From: Antrodiella citrinella
Lineage: Eukaryota; Basidiomycota; Agaricomycetes; Polyporales; Steccherinaceae
Reading direction: 5' to 3'
Length of the DNA: 64,000 nucleotides
NCBI GenBank assembly: GCA_004802725.1
Contig: SGPM01000007.1
Location: 1 to 64,000 of the forward strand
A model generated the notes under the pieces. That model ran no database searches. It worked only from the letters and a program-made list of their open reading frames with translations, and was not told the origin of the DNA. A program made the position numbers and the translations under genes. Shown here in pieces: positions 47,749 through 60,053 of this stretch. Numbering within the stretch: the stretch's first letter is position 1; the number at the start of each line of letters is the position of its first letter.

Positions 47749-48850
47749 GTATTGCCACCCTATAGAATGCGAAACTCGCCGGTCCTCTCCACAAAGAGGA
47801 AAATCATGTCCGGGAATGGGACCTAGATGAATTATCTGTAGCGATTGCCATAATCACCGACCCTCCTGCACAAACACTTGCACGTTGACATCCACTTGTG
47901 CAACCAGTCAATACACTATGATCGTTCAATGAAATAAATAGCGCTTACAGGTTTGTGTGATGCACAGATGTTCCAATAGAGAAGCCCCAGAAAGAATTCA
48001 TCACGGGTATAAACAGTTCATTGACCTCGTTCGCAATTTGCGGTAGTGAGAGATTGAACTGTATCAAAGGAAGAGGATCTGGCAGAGCAGGCGGACTTAG
48101 GACAGTCGGGTCGTACGCCAAGTATCCCGTAGTATATTACTGCCCGCATTGGTCGTCCATGTCTGTGTCTGTCAGATAGACTGTCCATAGACTGTGACCC
48201 CACGCACAAAAGTGAACGAGCACAAGAGCTCGAGTACGAGCGTAGGGACACGCATGCCGCCAAGCAAGGGGGAAAGCGGAAACGATGATCACGACCGATA
48301 TTTTGACCAGCAAACGCGAGACTGGCAATCATATCAAGAAGATGACCTGTTATGACCTAGCGTAGACTCTACGTTCTTCAGTCTACGATGAACACAACAG
48401 ATGATACGGCCGGGACGACGGCCGCACTTGTGTGCGTCGACTTCGAGTGTGACCTGAGCTCACTGAAATTCACTCCTCCGATATGACGACTTTGGAGCTG
48501 GGGAAAGACGCACCTTGTGACATCCCAGAACCCGCAGAATGATGTTCAACTTGAAGGCCATCTGCAGGAAGATCTGAGCTCTTCGCTGACGTTCAGTTGA
48601 CTTACCTTTCCTGTGCATGGATCAATCATAGTCACCGAATTACTATGATTTCATGACATGCAGTGCGAATGGAAAGCATATCAAGAGTGTTTCTGTTGAC
48701 ATTATACAACGAGTCCGGGAAGCATAGTGAGGGGATTCAGGACGGCTCATGATGCATCCAAGGGTCTCTGTTCACTAAACCGGATAAGATAACCGCAATA
48801 CGTACTGACACTCGTCGATGCAAGAAGCCCACAAGACGTTCACCTGTCAC
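47749..48850 (-). pseudogene. Inverted, decayed duplicate with GH79 pseudogene
   Basis: Read on the minus strand, this segment matches the plus strand at about 60.54-61.65 kb: the last exons of the unrecognised gene, the spacer, and the GH79 start, exon 1, intron 1, the small exon 2, intron 2 and the first part of exon 3. The pseudo-ATG is at 48255 and reads MRVPTLVLELLCSF as in the intact gene. A TGA stop occurs about 28 codons in, where the intact gene has GGA, and one codon is missing just before. The small exon's donor has changed from GTGAGT to GTGCAA. Matching introns and spacer show a DNA-level duplication, not a retrocopy. Similarity fades below 47749 and above about 48850. Confidence 0.85.
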
Positions 48851-51800
48851 ACCGAATGACGGCTAGGAATACAGCCAGTCGAAGGACCTGTTACAGCTAA
48901 ACACAAGGTAGCATCAGTATAAGAGTAATGACGTCGAGAAGACAACCAACTAGTTATCTGGAGACCTTGCTCCTCTTTCGAGCGTGAAAAGCTGCTGCAA
49001 CCGATCAACACAAATCATGGATAATTCAGATGTATCGACAGACCGTGGTGATACAGCGAAAGCCCATTGGTTCAAATCCAGACTACAATCATGACCAGAG
49101 TGGCGGCATGGGTGAACGAGAGCTCACCTTTCACGGCATGACCAGAGGTACGGTGCGCGGTACAATTACTTGATCAAGGACTAATATCGCGGTCAGCGTT
49201 CAGGTTGAAAGGTGGGGTCTGTGTTCAGGAAGACTTCGCTGAGGACGCACCGGACATTAGTGAAAGCTGTGGCGATTGCTAATCATAACAGTATACCGCA
49301 CGCTGTGACTGAAAACTCAATATGCGAGAGAACAACAGCATGAGTTTGCTAGCCCGCAGAGCTTGCGGAACGACAGCAGCAGCGACTTGACTGTCGGGTT
49401 CTGCTCGCCGCAGATAGTAGGTTTGGAGTTGGACATGAACAGCCCAGCAGTACGTTACCAAGCGCACAGATCCTGATATACGAGAACCATATTTGTCAAA
49501 GCTGTCCGTGGGCGATGCGTGGTGGTTTGTTGTTACAGCCTCTTACAGGATCAACTCTCGCGGTAGAAGGGGGATTTGGAACGTACACCCATGTTGAACG
49601 TCGGAACGTCGGGACTGGGAACATGTTGACCACAGAATAACCCTATGACCGTGAGTCAGAATTGGAAAGGTGCAACAAGACGAACAGCTTGGACGATGGA
49701 GGACCCCGTGCACTATCATCATCACAAACCCATCTGACTTCGAACATAGTCCACTTGGCTTGTTACGAACATATTGGATACAAGGACCGCCACCAAGTGA
49801 TCACCTAGCGTTGATGAGTACGCCTCTATCAGTACTTACCAAGTTCTCCGCATGGATGAAGAAGCTCGGAACTAAATAAACGTTGACCGGTCCTTGAAGA
49901 GGAGCGGACACTCTCTCCGAGATCCCAGTGTATTTGGAACAGACAGAAAGATACGAACTGCTGGACTGTCGGTAAGTTCGGGAGGAAGACGACTGATCAG
50001 TCCTCAATCACCACGTTGATCGAGTTCAAGTCTGGTCATCAGAAATATTCAGAAGCTGTGTATGCCTAGAAAAGACGGAAGATCAGCCCGTACTGAAACG
50101 GTCAGACGCTGCTATGAGCAACTCACCAGACAAATGCCCATAGATGGAGGGGCGGAGGTTGTGCTGGCAGGAGAAAGAGCAACTCAGGTGCAAACTACCA
50201 GACCTTCCGCATCCGATTCTCGTTGGCGGACTTGTCGTCCCGGCGTTCCGGGCGTTTCACAAGACACATCGTTACGTGACCTAATCACGTGAATGTGACT
50301 GAGTCGCGCCTCGCGCTCGGCGCGTGTTGAAGTTGCCAGCTGGCATGCACCGTTCGCCACGTTCAAAACGTATTGACTGCGGTAGTTTTCTACTCCCATT
50401 CAGTTCCTCCATATTCCTGTCCAACGCGCACGCAAACTCCACAATTCTTGAACGGAGGAACAGTTCAACTTGGGTTTGAACGGGCGATGTTAATCTGGGT
50501 CGGGATCTCGGATTTCACTCCTTGCTCGGAGGTTCGCGCGCGTCGACGCCGATCCTCCTCCTTGAGAGATGACGGATCCAATTGATACGGAGGAGCTCAC
50601 ATGTAGCTCTCAATGCAAGTAACTCAGATCGGGCTACAAGCATCTGGCCGCGGAAGATGTCTGTGCTAGCATAACTTGGCGTCTCCGTCAAAGCCGCTGT
50701 CATCTCAATTCTCCTGAAACTCTGGGCATGTGCACGGCAACGTGGTGTTGTTCTGACTCAGTAAGTGGACAGTGTACTTCACCTGGTTTCGCTGCGACTC
50801 ATGCATGCATTTGTAGGATTCGGGGGACTCAGAACATGGCGTGGACAACAACAAGACGTACCATTCACAATACACATTGACGTCTTTCTGCCGCGTACAA
50901 GCGATATTTTTCCAGGAATCGAGCTGTTGACGTATAGGACGATTGTCGTTTGTCCGGATGCAGCTTGTGTATTCTGCTTTGATTGCTTCTTGTACGCCAT
51001 TCAAGACTCATCACGCAGGGCCTCGGGTCCCTTTCGGACACACATGGGGGCATGCCGCATTGTCTAAACGGCCCTTCACCCATTGATAATCTCCGTTGTA
51101 CTCTCGCTACCTCCCGCTACCCCTCTCACAGCGACGTTATACTCGTCATTGTGTTGTATTTTGTCTCGCGGCACTCTTAGCCGACTCTTGCTTCACTGGA
51201 CGCGCTTTCTCTGGAGTTACGTCGTCTTTGTTGGCTTCTTATCACACAACTCTATGTTCCGGACGTTCTTGCTATCGGCTGTGTTCTTTCTGACCCTTCC
51301 GGAGGAGCACCGTATAATCTCTGGCCGATTTCAAATACATGCATCGCTCAGATCAAATCGCGTGCCTCTGTTTCCTGGTACTGATCAGGAAATAATTTCT
51401 CCCAGCTCTGTCTCCTGGTTCTCTCAAAACCCCTCTGGTACCGCCTTCGGCGAATCCCGACCAGCTTACCGCGACGTGGTCGTTCAACGCGTTCTATTCA
51501 CAAGTTGAAGATCTCTGAATTGTGGACGCGTTCACTTCACTCGGGTAGATGTTGCCATCCACAATAGGCCATGCGGCTTGTTCATTATGATCTTGCTCAT
51601 ACATTGCTGCCTCGGCCGACGGACATCAACGTGTATGTTGCTCTCTTCCCTGCGTATATTCATTGCTGTGCTGGTCAGGAGCCCGCTCCTACGCGCCCAC
51701 AACAATCCATGTTGGTCCTAGTACTACTTCTTGGTATCCTCGCGTTGCCCATGCTACAGATTGATTCAGTGATTGGTACTGGAATGGACGTATCCCAGGC

Positions 51801-53764
51801 GTTGGTGGCTGGTATCCTCGCACACCATCGAGGCCGCGAGCGCCATCCGCCCGGCGACCCGTTCAGAACGGTACACCATCACGGTACACGTGATCCGACG
51901 CCCTACATATTCCTACTCATCCCCTCGCTATCGATAAGACCATGTTGCTTATCGGATCTCAGAACCGTCGTTCCTCCAGCCTCCAGATACTCCTCCTTTG
52001 CCTTGAGGCGTTGAGAGTGCAACGTCGTGGTAGGAGTTCGTGTTGCTCTGAATAGCGGCATCTAACGCTTTCCGTTCTAGGGATCAGAAGCAGCGTTGCC
52101 CCAAGGACCATCAGTTCTGATCGGCAGGGGAGAGTATTCTTGCTCCTCAAAGGTCCTAGGACACACACCCAGTACCCAAGCTCTTGGAGGAGCAAGAAGC
52201 TCGATCACGGTCTATGAACTTTCTGAACGGACGCGGACGCTGAAGTGTCATTAGTTGACGAGGATCCTGGGCTTCTATGACTAGTACGCCTACCGTGGCG
52301 CTCGCTTGGAACCAGCCCGAACAGACCTGTACATCACGTACATAAGGGAGTGAGGTGAGTGTTGTGCCACCCTTGATCATCCCATGCATCGTCGCGTTGC
52401 TCTGTGATCGTACGAGCTTCCGGGACGGGGATAGTAGGATTTTTGATGAATTGACAATTGACAATGAGTGGCTCAGCAGTGCACGCCCCGAAGCTGGGCA
52501 CGAAGCCGAATTCTGGAAAGGGACCATGGGAGCATGTGAATCAACGCAGTGTTCTGGGAATGCCTCGAGGTGCGCTGCATATCACATTAAAGTCGGTCCC
52601 GTGACTCATCTGTCAGCTTCAGCCGTTTTGTCCGCAGAGTGCGGTCTGCACAGCTCGAAAGGGGAAAGGCATTAGTTACCATGTAGAACGCTGTGGACGT
52701 CTCGACTAGATGTGGTGTTATATTGAAGGGTGCATGGGGGAATACGTAGGTATGTGGATTCATTGACATCTTCTGAACAGTATCCGGAGACGTATTCATC
52801 AATCACGAGTGAGTACTTCTCTCGAAATGTAGTTCCACGCTCACTGGTGCAAAAGCTCTGATGCTCCCAGACGCGTCCGACCGTTATGCCTCAACACTTC
52901 TTGGAACGAGCCAGCGAGCGCCGGGGTGGCTGAGGATGGGACCGACCGTTGCCTCGCCGACTGAAGGCCTCGGAGGTCGTGTTCTGCGCTGGGTCTGGAC
53001 TTCGTTGACTCTATTCTGTGTCTTCCCCTAACCGCCCAGAGGGTTTATGGAGAAGACGAAGCCTTGAGCAGGACTGGCCATCAGACTGAAACTGGCTAGC
53101 ATGTTGCCCAGGACGCCCGGGACGACGTCGGCGGAAACTTAGTACCTTGTCAGCCACGTATTTAGCGCAAGCATATGCTGCGAAATGGACGAATCGTTCA
53201 TACCGGGTGTTTAATGGAGCTACACGTGTGGGATCTCGAGGCACCAGGTGAACCGAGGGTTGCGGACCGTGGGCAGAGAGTCATGGGCGACGGTACATCG
53301 GATCGGGGCGTGGTGATGGAGAGGTGCGTTGTTGTTGAGCGACTGTATGTATAGGATGGCGTTGTTACTAGGAATGATAGTAGTGATGGCGTGATGGGTG
53401 ATCCATAAATGGATGAGCGCACTGAGGGACCACGGACACCTACGTTCCTCAATCACTGTATGTACCCTGTGCCCTACGGTACCGGCGGGACGACGTTGAA
53501 ATCAATAATGAATTTTAAAGAGCGGGGACAGGCGAGCACGCGGGGATAAGGGTGTCCCAGGTCTCTCCCGTAGACGGCAAAAAGGAAAGCTGGGTCAAAT
53601 TCACCAGAAAACGGGGGACGGCAACGTGCTTTATCGAAGCCACCTTCGCGTAAACGCCCGCGCCGGCTTTGATTCTCCTCATAACCGTCCTCTCTTCCCA
53701 ATTGCTGCTATCTCTGTCTCTCTTTTCACTCTAACGACGGTAACACGACCTTCTCTACTTGTCA
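48851..53764. other. Gene-poor stretch upstream of the GATA gene
   Basis: 4.9 kb with only short frames on both strands, none with family features. The last few hundred bases, pyrimidine-rich from about 53640, serve as the GATA-factor promoter and leader. No transposase, reverse transcriptase or long terminal repeat was recognised, though decayed repeats cannot be excluded. Confidence 0.5.
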
Positions 53765-56618
53765 ATGCCCTCCATTATCAACCTCAAGTTCAAGGTCGGT
53801 CGTTTTCACCCAGCGAAGCTTCGATCGCACACTTACCGTCTCTTTTTTCCGTTTTTTTCGTGCATTCTTTGTGACCGCAGGGGAACAAATCTTTCGTTCC
53901 ATTCAGCAACCTGAGCGATGCAGATTCTCTGACAAAGACATGGAAGGTATGTACCCAGGCCCCCGTGCCATGTGCACGCCTCATCGCGTATTCCCAGGTT
54001 TGCACCAAGGTGGCGAGCTTTCTCGAGCAAGGACAACGCCTCGAGAACCTCAGCTGGCGCCTTTGGCACCTCCAGAACCTCATGGTCGACACCGACAACG
54101 CAAAGTCCAAACGTGAATTCAAGAAGCTGTCGAAGTGCATGGGCGACAAGTTGGACAAGGAGAAGGGCAGGTGCGTACCGTACTGCGGCCAATCTGCGGC
54201 GTAATGCTAATGAGCCTCAGGAGTATCGAAGAGTTGCAAGCTCCTGGCTTCAAACGCAACCACTCTACCGACATGATCCAGCAGCGCGCGGTGGAGAAGG
54301 AGCGCGAACGCCAAGCCCAACACAATGGTCGCCCTGGCATCCACCGCATGCAGTTCACCTTCAGTGTCGATCAACCCGCCACTCCTACCGCTTCCGCAGC
54401 TCCAGCCAAGAAGCCCGACATGAAGCCCTCCGCCGAGTTCCGCGACAATGCGCTCAAACGCGGGAGGCCCAACACGCGTTCAAATGCTGTCGACGTCTCG
54501 TCTCACGAAGGTACTGACCCTCCCCTCACCCAGCGCGGCCGCAAGAGCGACGCCCATAAGCATCACGACTCTAACTCCTCTCTCGACCCTGTATCACTCC
54601 GTTTCCCATCTCTCTTCACTTCCGATTTCGGTCCTTCTGCACTACTGTATCCAACACCAACCCTCACGAACGGTATGAACTACGGCGAAGGCGTGGGTTT
54701 GAACACCTCCGCCGACGGTTTCAGCATTCCTCGGCCCACCATCGAACTTCCTCTCGACGAACTCCTCAACGCCGATAGCCCCGGGGGCTGGTCCTCCAGC
54801 GCGTTCAGCAACACGGACGCGCGAACCGGCCAGACCTTCAACGGTCAGGAAGACGTTGACATGAAGACCGCTATGCCCGACGGCTCGTTCGCCAACTCCT
54901 CCCATGACCAACAGCACGACGAACAGCGCTTCTCTTCTAACCACCACCTTTGCAATATGGCACCCGCCGTTATGCAGGATTCCGAGGACATCGTTCCCCG
55001 CACCATCACCCCATCTCGCCTTGGTCCCGACCCTGCTCCTGCTCCCAGCGCGTCCCCGATCACCACCAAGCGACCTTCGCTTCATCTCCGCACGCAGTCC
55101 GTATCCACGCGTTCGTCTGGCCCCAGCGCCACACCCGTCAACGGTGTCTCCACGAATGGGAACACGCACAACAACTCTGCGCCTGGCGGCGTCAAGGCTG
55201 AGTGTTCGAACTGTGGCGCGACGCACACTCCTCTTTGGCGTCGCGGTCTCAACGACGAGTTGAACTGCAACGCATGCGGTTTGTACTGCAAGCTCGTAAG
55301 CATTATTTTCCGAAGTTCTCTCGCGCGTCGGTGGTATTCACGGGCTGCGGATCGGCTTTTCAGCACAAACGTCCCCGTCCCAAGAGCATGCGCAACAATC
55401 ACGGCGAAGGCCGTTCGCAGACCGTCCCGCGTCAGGAGTCGCAGGAAGTAGTCGGTACGTAACGTTTACTTCCATCCTCGCTGCTTCGCTCACTGACGCC
55501 GTCTTCTCCCAGCGCAATGTTACAACTGCCACACCACCGCCACCCCGCTCTGGCGCAAGGACGACGAGGGCAAGACCGTTTGCAACGCGTGAGTCTCAGG
55601 TTGCTTCACGTCACTGAACCTTCTGAAGCTGACGTACGCGTTCCTTTCCTTCTAGCTGTGGATTGTAGTAAGTTCCATCGCACGTTTCTTGCGACATATG
55701 AGTGCTTATCTCTTCGCCCACAGCTACAAACTCCACGGATCTGCGCGTCCCATTTCGATGAAGTCAGACGTAATCCGGAAGCGGGCCCGGCACGACGCTC
55801 GGCGATCCGGCGGTACTGTCTCCGAGACTCCCTCCGCGAGCCCCGGTGCCAGCCGTCGTGCATCGCCAAGCGCAGATACCCCGATCCTTGCGCCAGACTC
55901 GACGACGCAGATGAACTACGAAGACAACTACGGCAGCAGCGGGCAGTCCGAGCTCATGAACGCGCTTGGAGGCAGCCACCAGCACCACAACGGCGCGCAC
56001 GACGGTCATTTCGGTGGCCAGTACTACTCACACTATCCAGGACCGTACCATCCGGATTACCTCAGCCAACTTGGTGTTGCGCAAGAAGCCCTCCCATTCG
56101 CCCCCGGGGATTCGTCGGACTACGACGGCGACTACAGGTCCCACAAGAGGCGTCGTATGAGCAACGATTCCGCGTCCGAGCCGCCGTCTTCTGCGATCTC
56201 GTCGTTCAGTTCTTTCTCCGAGTATTCCACGTCTGCGTCCTCTGTTGCGTCGCACTCGCAGCGTTCGTCCCTCGACTTCCCTTTCAGCAGCAACTACGGA
56301 TCATACGCCTTTATGCGAGGCAACAGCAACAACTCGATCTGGCACCCACCTATGCTCCCTCCCGACAACTCACCCCATGCCCTCATCCATCCTCCTATGC
56401 TTCCCTCGGACGACTCTCCCATGGACTTCTTGCACCCACCCATGCACGGCGATGACACCGACGCGCTGTTCGCGACCTACCTCCACCCACCCATGCTTCG
56501 CCCGGACGACTCGCCGAAGGTCTCCATGAGCATGCCTTTGCACCCGCCTATGCTCCCGCAGGACTGGAGCAACTCTCACGAGTTCTACGATGCCTCTGGC
56601 AACATGCAGGCGTACTGA
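53765..56618 (+). CDS. GATA transcription factor with two adjacent zinc fingers
   Basis: Eight exons (53765-53794, 53881-53946, 53998-54170, 54221-55295, 55364-55454, 55513-55588, 55656-55667, 55724-56618) close in phase to 805 residues. The N-terminus carries the conserved segment of fungal nitrogen-type GATA factors ([18 protein letters not shown], then [18 protein letters not shown]). A Ser/Pro-rich middle follows. Two GATA fingers, both C-x2-C-x17-C-x2-C, lie at about 418-442 ([14 protein letters not shown]) and 481-505 ([14 protein letters not shown]), with basic tails. Only 38 residues without Cys separate them. Exon 7 is 12 nt and codes the last Cys of finger 2. The C-terminus carries KRRR, Ser-rich runs and five HPPM units. 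The spacing argues against a direct Sre/Urbs1-type iron regulator; nitrogen or developmental control is an inference. Confidence 0.92.
56341..56572 (+). repeat. HPPM tandem repeat in the GATA factor
   Basis: Five coding units, each starting HPPM and mostly followed by [52 protein letters not shown] and HPPMLPQDW. Spacing is 15-19 residues. Confidence 0.85.
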
Positions 56619-57857
56619 ACGGCGTGGCTGGTCACGCGCGCAGCTTTCGCATAACTGCTTCCTCCCCACCCTTACTTCTCACATCGGACATTCTCGCACC
56701 TACTGTCAATGGACGATCGTCTTTTTTCTGACTTCCCACTCATCTGTACGATCCGCACACACACTCCCCAGTCTATTCTCTTCTCCGTCCTTCCATACGT
56801 CCTGTCTCCGTCTCTCTCTCTCCTCTCGCATTGCATCCCTTTTCTTTGGGTCGTTGCATTGATGTAGCTAGGTCTTCTTCTTTCCGCTCCTCTCTCACTC
56901 TCATCGCATTGGCACGTCGTTCCCTTGCACGCCGCTTTTCCTCTCTCCTCTCCCACAGTGTACGTTTGTGTCATGGTGTCACATTACCCGAGGTTCTCCC
57001 TATTCAGATCCCTCCTCATCGCATTGCATTCCGATCCCGGTCCGCTGCTCCTTCCCATCCCTTCCTTTATCTCTATCTCGTTTTTTTTCTCGCTCGTCAC
57101 TATATATCCATAATCTCCGGTTCCCTCTCTCCCCCTTTCTCTTACTCATCATTCCCTTCATTCTCCCTGTTTATCCCGTATCTCTGACCTGTTGTTTGTG
57201 AAGATTATTTCTTGCGTGTACAAAAAAGTACGCACTGCGAAGGGCTTCGCCAATTAAGCCCCCGAATGAATAGATATTTAACTCATCCCATTCGATTGCG
57301 TGCTAAGTCTGAACAACCGCGACGTACGTCGTATCGGGTGTGGCGTATATGTCGAGGCGAGCGCTTCCTGAGCGATCATATGGTGAATGCTCGAACGTCT
57401 TTGGTGCTTTCGCGTCCAGCGGTCCAAGCAGCCTTAAATTAACCGAACAAGGAGGCTTGTTAGTGTCTGCTGCAATGTGATGGCAGCGGACAAGCTATGA
57501 AGTTACGGCAACGAATGCCGATAGTTGCGCAGTGGCGAGGAGAAACGACGGACGTAGGACTCGACTTCCGGTAATATGATGAGGAATACCATTGCTGCAT
57601 CCATGTGCATATACTGTAATACCTCTGCAGGAGCGTCGCCTACTCCAGCGCAGAGGTGGTCTAGAATGTGAGCGAAAGTGTTGGAGCGGTGCTAGCAGAG
57701 CGACCACGCACTATCAATCGGCACTGGGACAATAACGATGAGCGAGTGGGTATATGCGTGCCAAGGCGAACTCACTATGTAGTAGAGTCTCAGATATCGA
57801 ATTCAAATGACACCGATCACCATGCTGCGAGGCCAGTGCAAATAGGTCAAGATATCA
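56619..57857. other. GATA 3' flank with long pyrimidine-rich tract
   Basis: From about 56640 to 57190 the plus strand is strongly enriched in C and T, with CTCTCT runs. This may be the GATA 3' UTR or a promoter of an unseen gene. Nothing recognisable follows to 57857. Confidence 0.5.
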
Positions 57858-58365
57858 CTAGAGAGTCACCATCTGCTCGAAGATGAGTTCGTAACCACTG
57901 AAAAGCAGCGCGAGGGCATCCTCTCTTTGAGTCACTGTACCCCGAGTATGTGTGAAGAATATATCGACAACTGTATCGGGGGCAAGACGAGATCAGTTGA
58001 AATTTTGGCAGGTTGCCAATACTGACACGACGTATACCTGATGCCGAGCGTATCTTAATTCGCACACGAGATCAGCAAGCCAGTCTATAAGGCAACGAGA
58101 GAAATGAACTCACACATATAGCCTCTTCATCACCGTCTTCTTGTCCGCCGTCTTCTTCTTTCCCCGCGTCCTCATCTTGCTATTGCCGCGTGATATTGGT
58201 CCTACTTTGACGCGTCCTAAGTGAAATCTCTGGAAGCTCATGCAATTGTCTGTGAATGTGTTTGTCACATGACGGAACAGGTGGCGAGGGCAGGGCAAGG
58301 GCAGGGAGGTGCCGGCTGATGTCCTGGAGAGCATTTGCAAGGCATTCACGAACAGGACTGGACAT
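57858..58365 (-). CDS. Hypothetical small acidic protein
   Basis: An ATG at 58365 opens MSSPVRECLANALQDISRHL. Further down the strand are an acidic segment (DEDAGKEEDGGQEDGDEEA), a DWLADLVCELRYARHQ segment between good splice signals, and a possible last exon reading FSGYELIFEQMVTL to a stop at 57858. The pieces look protein-like, but the splice phases do not all close, so the model is uncertain. No family is recognised. Confidence 0.25.
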
Positions 58366-60053
58366 GATGGTGGTAACGGAGAGAAGAAGAGCATGAATTT
58401 CAACGACGAGACAGGTTCTTATAACGGGTAGCACAATGAGGGCGACACATCGCGAGGACGAGGAGGGTGGCGGCGGCGTCGACCACCTGTGACGCAGCTC
58501 TGGCGCGTCGCGTCGCGTCACGGTGGCCGGACTGGGAAACATCACGTGGGCGCGTACGGCGCTTCCACTCTCCATCACGACTCACGGTGAGCCTTCGGAG
58601 TCGTGCCAGTGGGAGGAGACCACAACGGTCGCCTGCGGCACTTCTGGAGCTTTTGATGTTCATCCAAACCATCTGGAAACCGACGGCCTGCCAGTGTGAG
58701 CTGGGCATGAGTCGCACGAGTCGAAACCGTCCAAGTCTGGGAACTCACAGGAACTCTTGCATCTCCAGCCTCAAACAGGTGATGTTCTGGAAGTTCTGCT
58801 GCATATGCTGACCGCATCTTTGGTTTCCGAAGGCAGACTCAACTTCAGTCGACCTTCCAGATGCCGCTCTTCTCAAGATGTGATACGACGCGATAGCCTG
58901 AGACCAGTGATGTACCGCTACGGAGTGAACAAGGACCTGAACAGTTGTCTCACGAACGGTTCTTTCAGATAACTTTTTTTTTTCTGCTCGTATTCCTGAT
59001 TTTTACCCTGGATGTCGCGAATATATTATGCGGAAAGGTCGGTATCGGTCGGTCAAAGCCACAATGTCCAGGTGCGTTCTTATTTCTTTATGGGTACTTG
59101 GAACTCATGATGACTGTTCTCCTTTTTTTCTTGCAGAATGTATGCTGCTTCGTACTTCTTTGTTATGTATTCCGCACCAATTCCTCTAGACAGTGCGCTG
59201 TAGCTAATGCAATCTTAGTACGCCTATCGCTCGCCAGGTGAGTGACAATATACACGGCATGGTCTGGTCTCATAAATTGTTCTATTCACACATTCTAAAA
59301 CTTCTCTAGATGTGCGTCCCACCGCGCTTGTACTACACGGTCTCAATCACATGGACCACTGTGCCACAGAAACAAAGAGGGCGATGCGCCGGACGAAGTA
59401 TACAACCTGCAATGATTGTGTACGTACCGAATACATTGCCTGTATCGTGACTGAATGGTAGTAAAAGCCTCGAGGAGACATGGATCGCCCCGTGCTCTTT
59501 ACAGGGAGCTATGCGAGATCTGTTTCCGCTCGCGGAGTACAGAGCTGTATATGAAGAAACGTTGCAAGTCAACGTGTTGCGGACGTTCTGAAGGAATGTT
59601 GCAGTCGCTGATAGAGCTGTGGGTAACTTCGTCTTCACAGTGACAGGTTCTGTAAATTGTATGGACCTGAATAGGTCGAGATATGTCATTGCAGTGCGTC
59701 ATTCGTCATTTTCTTTTGCATGTTCTGGCCTTTCCTAACGCCGGTCTCTTGTTGCAGTCATTCAACCACGCGATTCAGCTTGTCCCATGACGATCACAGT
59801 GCTCAGGACGTCCCTGGATGATACCAAAGATGTCCCTGACCCTGTTAAGTCGAGTCCTCCATAACTGCTGACTGCTTCGTTCCTTCTGCCGAGGCGGCAT
59901 ATATGGTCTTCTCCTTACTGTCGAGGATGTTGCTCACCGTGAATGCGTCGACAATCACTGGGTCTGCCACCATATGGTCCATTCGTACGTCTACGGGTTA
60001 TAACAAGTTATAACCGGAGGCGTATGACATACATGTCCGTGCCACTGTCCCAG
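58366..60053. other. Intergenic, may hold 5' exons of the next gene
   Basis: 1.7 kb with short frames only. The first exons of the unrecognised gene downstream probably lie in its right half (for example near 59900-59990), but I cannot place them with confidence. Confidence 0.4.

Noticed and set aside
49000..49080. GGTTCAAATCC, a perfect tRNA B-box sequence
   Set aside because: No A box or acceptor stem at the right distance; probably chance.
55517..56455. Open frame of 312 codons overlapping the GATA gene
   Set aside because: It runs through the GATA introns and fingers in another frame; the GATA model explains the sequence.
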